DNA from: Neisseriales bacterium
Lineage (GTDB): Bacteria; Pseudomonadota; Gammaproteobacteria; Burkholderiales; UBA11063
Direction: 5' to 3'
DNA: 16,434 bases
Assembly (NCBI GenBank): GCA_008017145.1
Contig: SSGY01000197.1
Coordinates: 1-16,434 of the forward strand
Position 1 is the first letter of the stretch, and every line of letters starts with the position of its first letter. The notes below the pieces were generated by a model. The model was not told the origin of the DNA and searched no databases. It saw nothing but the letters and a program-made list of their open reading frames with translations. The position numbers and the translations under genes are program-made. Positions 15,058 through 16,434 of the stretch are shown piece after piece.

Positions 15058-15473
15058 TAGTTTAGACCTTCTAATTGTTGATTTTTAAACTCTTTGACTG
15101 TAGATATAGCAATAATTGCTATTGCACTTGATAACATCAAAATTGCAATATCGAACAAGGTAAAGGCATGTGAGTGACCAAAGGTTATATCTCCAGTTGC
15201 ACCAAAGATATTCTCCAAGATACCTGGTCCGTAGTGAAGCATCAAAGTTAATCCTAAAACAGGGAACATTATCTTCATTGGTGCCATCCCAACGACTGCA
15301 GCAGCAGCGCCCAAGAACGCTACAAGTACAAAAGTTAATCCTAATGAACCACCAAGCCATCCTTTAACTTGAGTCACAATGTCATTAAAAGTGGTATCTC
15401 CAGTAGTTGCCGAAGCCATCAAAGGTATAGCGCATAAGGTTAATAATGCTAAGAACTTAATTTTTTTATTCAT
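15057..15473 (-). CDS. traA: TraA-like major pilin precursor
   Basis: I place the start at 15473 (MNKKIKFLALL) because a GGAAG ribosome site precedes it and it follows the upstream lipoprotein stop by 4 bases. The longer frame beginning at 15635 would run through that gene. The 138-aa product has a signal peptide (cleavage ASA-TT near residue 22) and hydrophobic segments near 42-63, 66-80 and 107-125. F TraA precursor is 121 aa with a 70-aa mature pilin, so this mature protein (about 116 aa) is longer and has one more hydrophobic stretch. It sits directly ahead of traL-traE, the traA place. The long mature part and the TrhF enzyme suggest processing unlike F (internal cleavage or cyclisation), but that is inference. 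Confidence 0.85.
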   Translation of the reverse strand: MNKKIKFLALLTLCAIPLMASATTGDTTFNDIVTQVKGWLGGSLGLTFVLVAFLGAAAAVVGMAPMKIMFPVLGLTLMLHYGPGILENIFGATGDITFGHSHAFTLFDIAILMLSSAIAIIAISTVKEFKNQQLEGLN

Positions 15474-15477
15474 ATTT

Positions 15478-15807
15478 TTACTTCCATTGAACACATTGTA
15501 GTTTACGATTGGTTTGCGAATTAATAGTAGATTTACGCTTACGATGTTTCTTGTTTTTGATTCTCCTTTTAGTGGGTTTAGTTTGAACAGGAACAACAAT
15601 TGGTTTATTAGTAATAATTGGCTCGTCAGGCTCAAGTGGTAAATACTCCTGCTTTACGAGTTTTGTCGGTTTAGGACATGATTCGCAGTAGTAGTAGTTT
15701 TGTGTTTTTGACGTAGTTGCTAACTTCTGTACACTTGGTACAGTCGAGCTACTACAACCAAATAAACTAATAATATTTATACCAACAATAAGAGATTTAG
15801 CTTTCAA
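15478..15807 (-). CDS. Small lipoprotein with basic C-terminal tail (TTG start)
   Basis: The 109-aa product has a lipoprotein-type signal (ISLFGC, Cys near 18). A YYYCESCPKPTKL stretch, with CxxC and a Pro-rich linker, follows, and then a strongly basic tail (TKRRIKNKKHRKRK) ending in CVQWK. The frame's first start codon is TTG, not ATG: TTG at 15807-15805, forming TTGA with the upstream stop, with AAGGAG about 10 bases before it. No in-frame ATG is near, so the TTG start is my choice. Lipoproteins beside pilin genes may act as VirB7-like or murein-binding factors, and the tail could bind peptidoglycan. I do not recognise the family. Confidence 0.7.
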   Translation of the reverse strand: MKAKSLIVGINIISLFGCSSSTVPSVQKLATTSKTQNYYYCESCPKPTKLVKQEYLPLEPDEPIITNKPIVVPVQTKPTKRRIKNKKHRKRKSTINSQTNRKLQCVQWK

Positions 15808-16091
15808 TTACTAATGGCTCCTTTTAAAATTTGTTGCTTCTGCACTTCAAGTTTATTAATCTGTGAAATCTGGTCATCAGTGAGAGCAGGGCGATGTTCC
15901 ATTGAGTTCCATCGATTAATAATTGGTATGGGGTTATTTTTACCGTATAACATCATGTATTTATTTACCCCAATATTCGCTATCTGAGCTTCTTGAGCTG
16001 CTATATCCATTAACTTAGCTTGGAGCTCGTTTGCAAAGATATTACTCGAAACAAGTCCCAGTCCAATTAGGAATAATAATTTAGGATTCAT
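15804..16091 (-). CDS. Small secreted protein of unknown function
   Basis: The 95-aa product has a signal peptide (MNPKLLFLIGLGLVSSNIFA, cleavage near residue 20). The short helical mature part contains LQAKLMDIAAQEAQIANIG, YMMLYGKNNPIPIINRWNS and QINKLEVQKQQILKG. Two amphipathic helices flank a Pro/Trp turn, so a periplasmic partner or chaperone-like role is possible, but I do not recognise the family. The start overlaps the 3' end of the truncated upstream gene by 11 bases; the stop overlaps the lipoprotein start as TTGA. A member of the tra operon by arrangement. Confidence 0.7.
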   Translation of the reverse strand: MNPKLLFLIGLGLVSSNIFANELQAKLMDIAAQEAQIANIGVNKYMMLYGKNNPIPIINRWNSMEHRPALTDDQISQINKLEVQKQQILKGAISN

Positions 16092-16275
16092 ACTTATCTT
16101 TCTGATCTTGTTGAATTAAACTTCTGAATTCTTTAGCGTATTCGTATGTTTCACGTTCAATAATTTGTCTAATCTGTACGTGTTTTAGCGTTGTCTGAGG
16201 CTCAATGATGTAATAAAGCAATCTATCTTCGGAGTTATATTTGCTACTTATGCGTTGTGTAGTTAATAACTGATG
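16081..16275 (-). pseudogene. 3' remnant of an upstream tra-operon gene, cut by IS
   Basis: A minus-strand frame is open for 64 codons from 16275 to a TAA at 16081-16083, reading through SSKYNSEDRLLYYIIEPQ, LKHVQIRQIIERETYEY and AKEFRSLIQQDQKDKYES. It contains no ATG, is stopped upstream at 16276-16278 where the IS begins, and overlaps the next gene's start by 11 bases, as the other operon genes do. This is the look of the 3' end of a gene broken by the IS. The helical, charged product is not recognised. If the break is complete the gene is inactive. Confidence 0.6.
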
Positions 16276-16434
16276 TTACGCACGGAGATGTGCAAATTGT
16301 GTAAAATAGTGATGTTCATTTATCGGAGATAGCCATGAACAACATCTTTGATCTTTACACCGATTATTTACAAATATCACTTGGTTTAGCAACAGCTACA
16401 GGATTATCCAGACTGATGGATAATTCAGTATCAC
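16268..16434 (+). mobile_element. Insertion sequence, left end (IS4/IS701-like), partial
   Basis: The element begins near the stretch CTGATGTTACGCAC at about 16270, where the upstream tra gene frame stops. It continues past the window end with the transposase in the plus direction. The exact end and target duplication cannot be fixed without the other terminus. A possible secondary structure is GCAC-GGAGAT-GTGC at 16280-16293. Confidence 0.6.
16335..16434 (+). CDS. IS4/IS701-like transposase, N-terminal part (partial)
   Basis: The ATG at 16335, with GGAG six bases upstream, opens a frame that continues past the window end. The first 33 residues start MNNIFDLYTDYLQISLG and include ATATGLSRLMDNSVS. 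This pattern (FDLYTDYL, then ATATGLS-x-L-x-D) is typical of the start of IS4/IS701-group transposases of gammaproteobacteria such as Piscirickettsia, Coxiella or Legionella. The catalytic domain is outside the window. Assignment is from memory of the pattern. Confidence 0.7.
   Translation, partial: MNNIFDLYTDYLQISLGLATATGLSRLMDNSVS

Noticed and set aside
15474..15635. N-terminal extension of the pilin frame to 15635
   Set aside because: It would overlap most of the lipoprotein gene. The inner ATG at 15473 has a good ribosome site and a proper signal peptide.
16270..16284. Similarity of CTGATGTTACGCA at the IS border to the integron attI region
   Set aside because: Only a short shared string in a different context; there is no integrase, no gene cassette and no extended match.

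Overview
The window is AT-rich. Most of it is one long minus-strand operon encoding an F-type (IncF/TraG-like) conjugative type IV secretion system. The proteins point to a Gram-negative bacterium: periplasmic thioredoxin-like TraF, outer-membrane lipoprotein TraV and secretin-like TraK. The low GC and the style of the two flanking insertion sequences suggest an AT-rich gammaproteobacterium (Francisella/Piscirickettsia/Legionella-like), but this is inference and no taxonomic marker gene is present. The region could be a plasmid, an integrative element or a genomic island. No relaxase, coupling protein, origin of transfer, integrase or replication gene is visible.

Layout, left to right. Bases 1-178 hold the 3' end of an IS5-like transposase (plus strand), ending in a hairpin that reads as a minus-strand terminator. 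An intergenic stretch with a candidate promoter leads to a plus-strand gene (322-1068) of unknown function, with a DUF5710-like N terminus and two CxxC pairs. A bidirectional terminator (about 1131-1167) separates it from the convergent tra operon.

The tra operon is transcribed from right to left. In transcription order it holds: the 3' remnant of a gene cut by an IS (16275-16081); a small secreted protein; a small TTG-start lipoprotein; TraA pilin; TraL; TraE; TraK; TraB; TraV; TraC ATPase; TrbI; two very small membrane proteins (48 and 43 aa); a TrhF-like S26 peptidase; a HAD-fold protein; a 117-aa membrane protein; a secreted phospholipase D/Nuc-type nuclease; a 13-codon minigene; TraF; TraH; TraG; and an 83-aa membrane protein at the traS (entry exclusion) position. 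Many junctions are ATGA, TAATG or longer overlaps, which suggests tight translational coupling.

TraA, processed by signal peptidase and perhaps TrhF, makes the pilus. TraL, TraE and TraC form the inner-membrane assembly platform and motor. TraB, TraK and TraV form the envelope-spanning core. TraF, TraH and TraG serve pilus assembly, retraction and mating-pair stabilisation. TraW, TraU, TrbC and TraN normally lie between TrbI and TraF; they are absent from this window. Their place is taken by the peptidase, HAD, small-membrane-protein and PLD-nuclease cassette, which is the most unusual part of the region. The right end (from about 16270) is the start of a second insertion sequence with an IS4/IS701-like transposase on the plus strand. 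It appears to have truncated the gene at the head of the visible operon.
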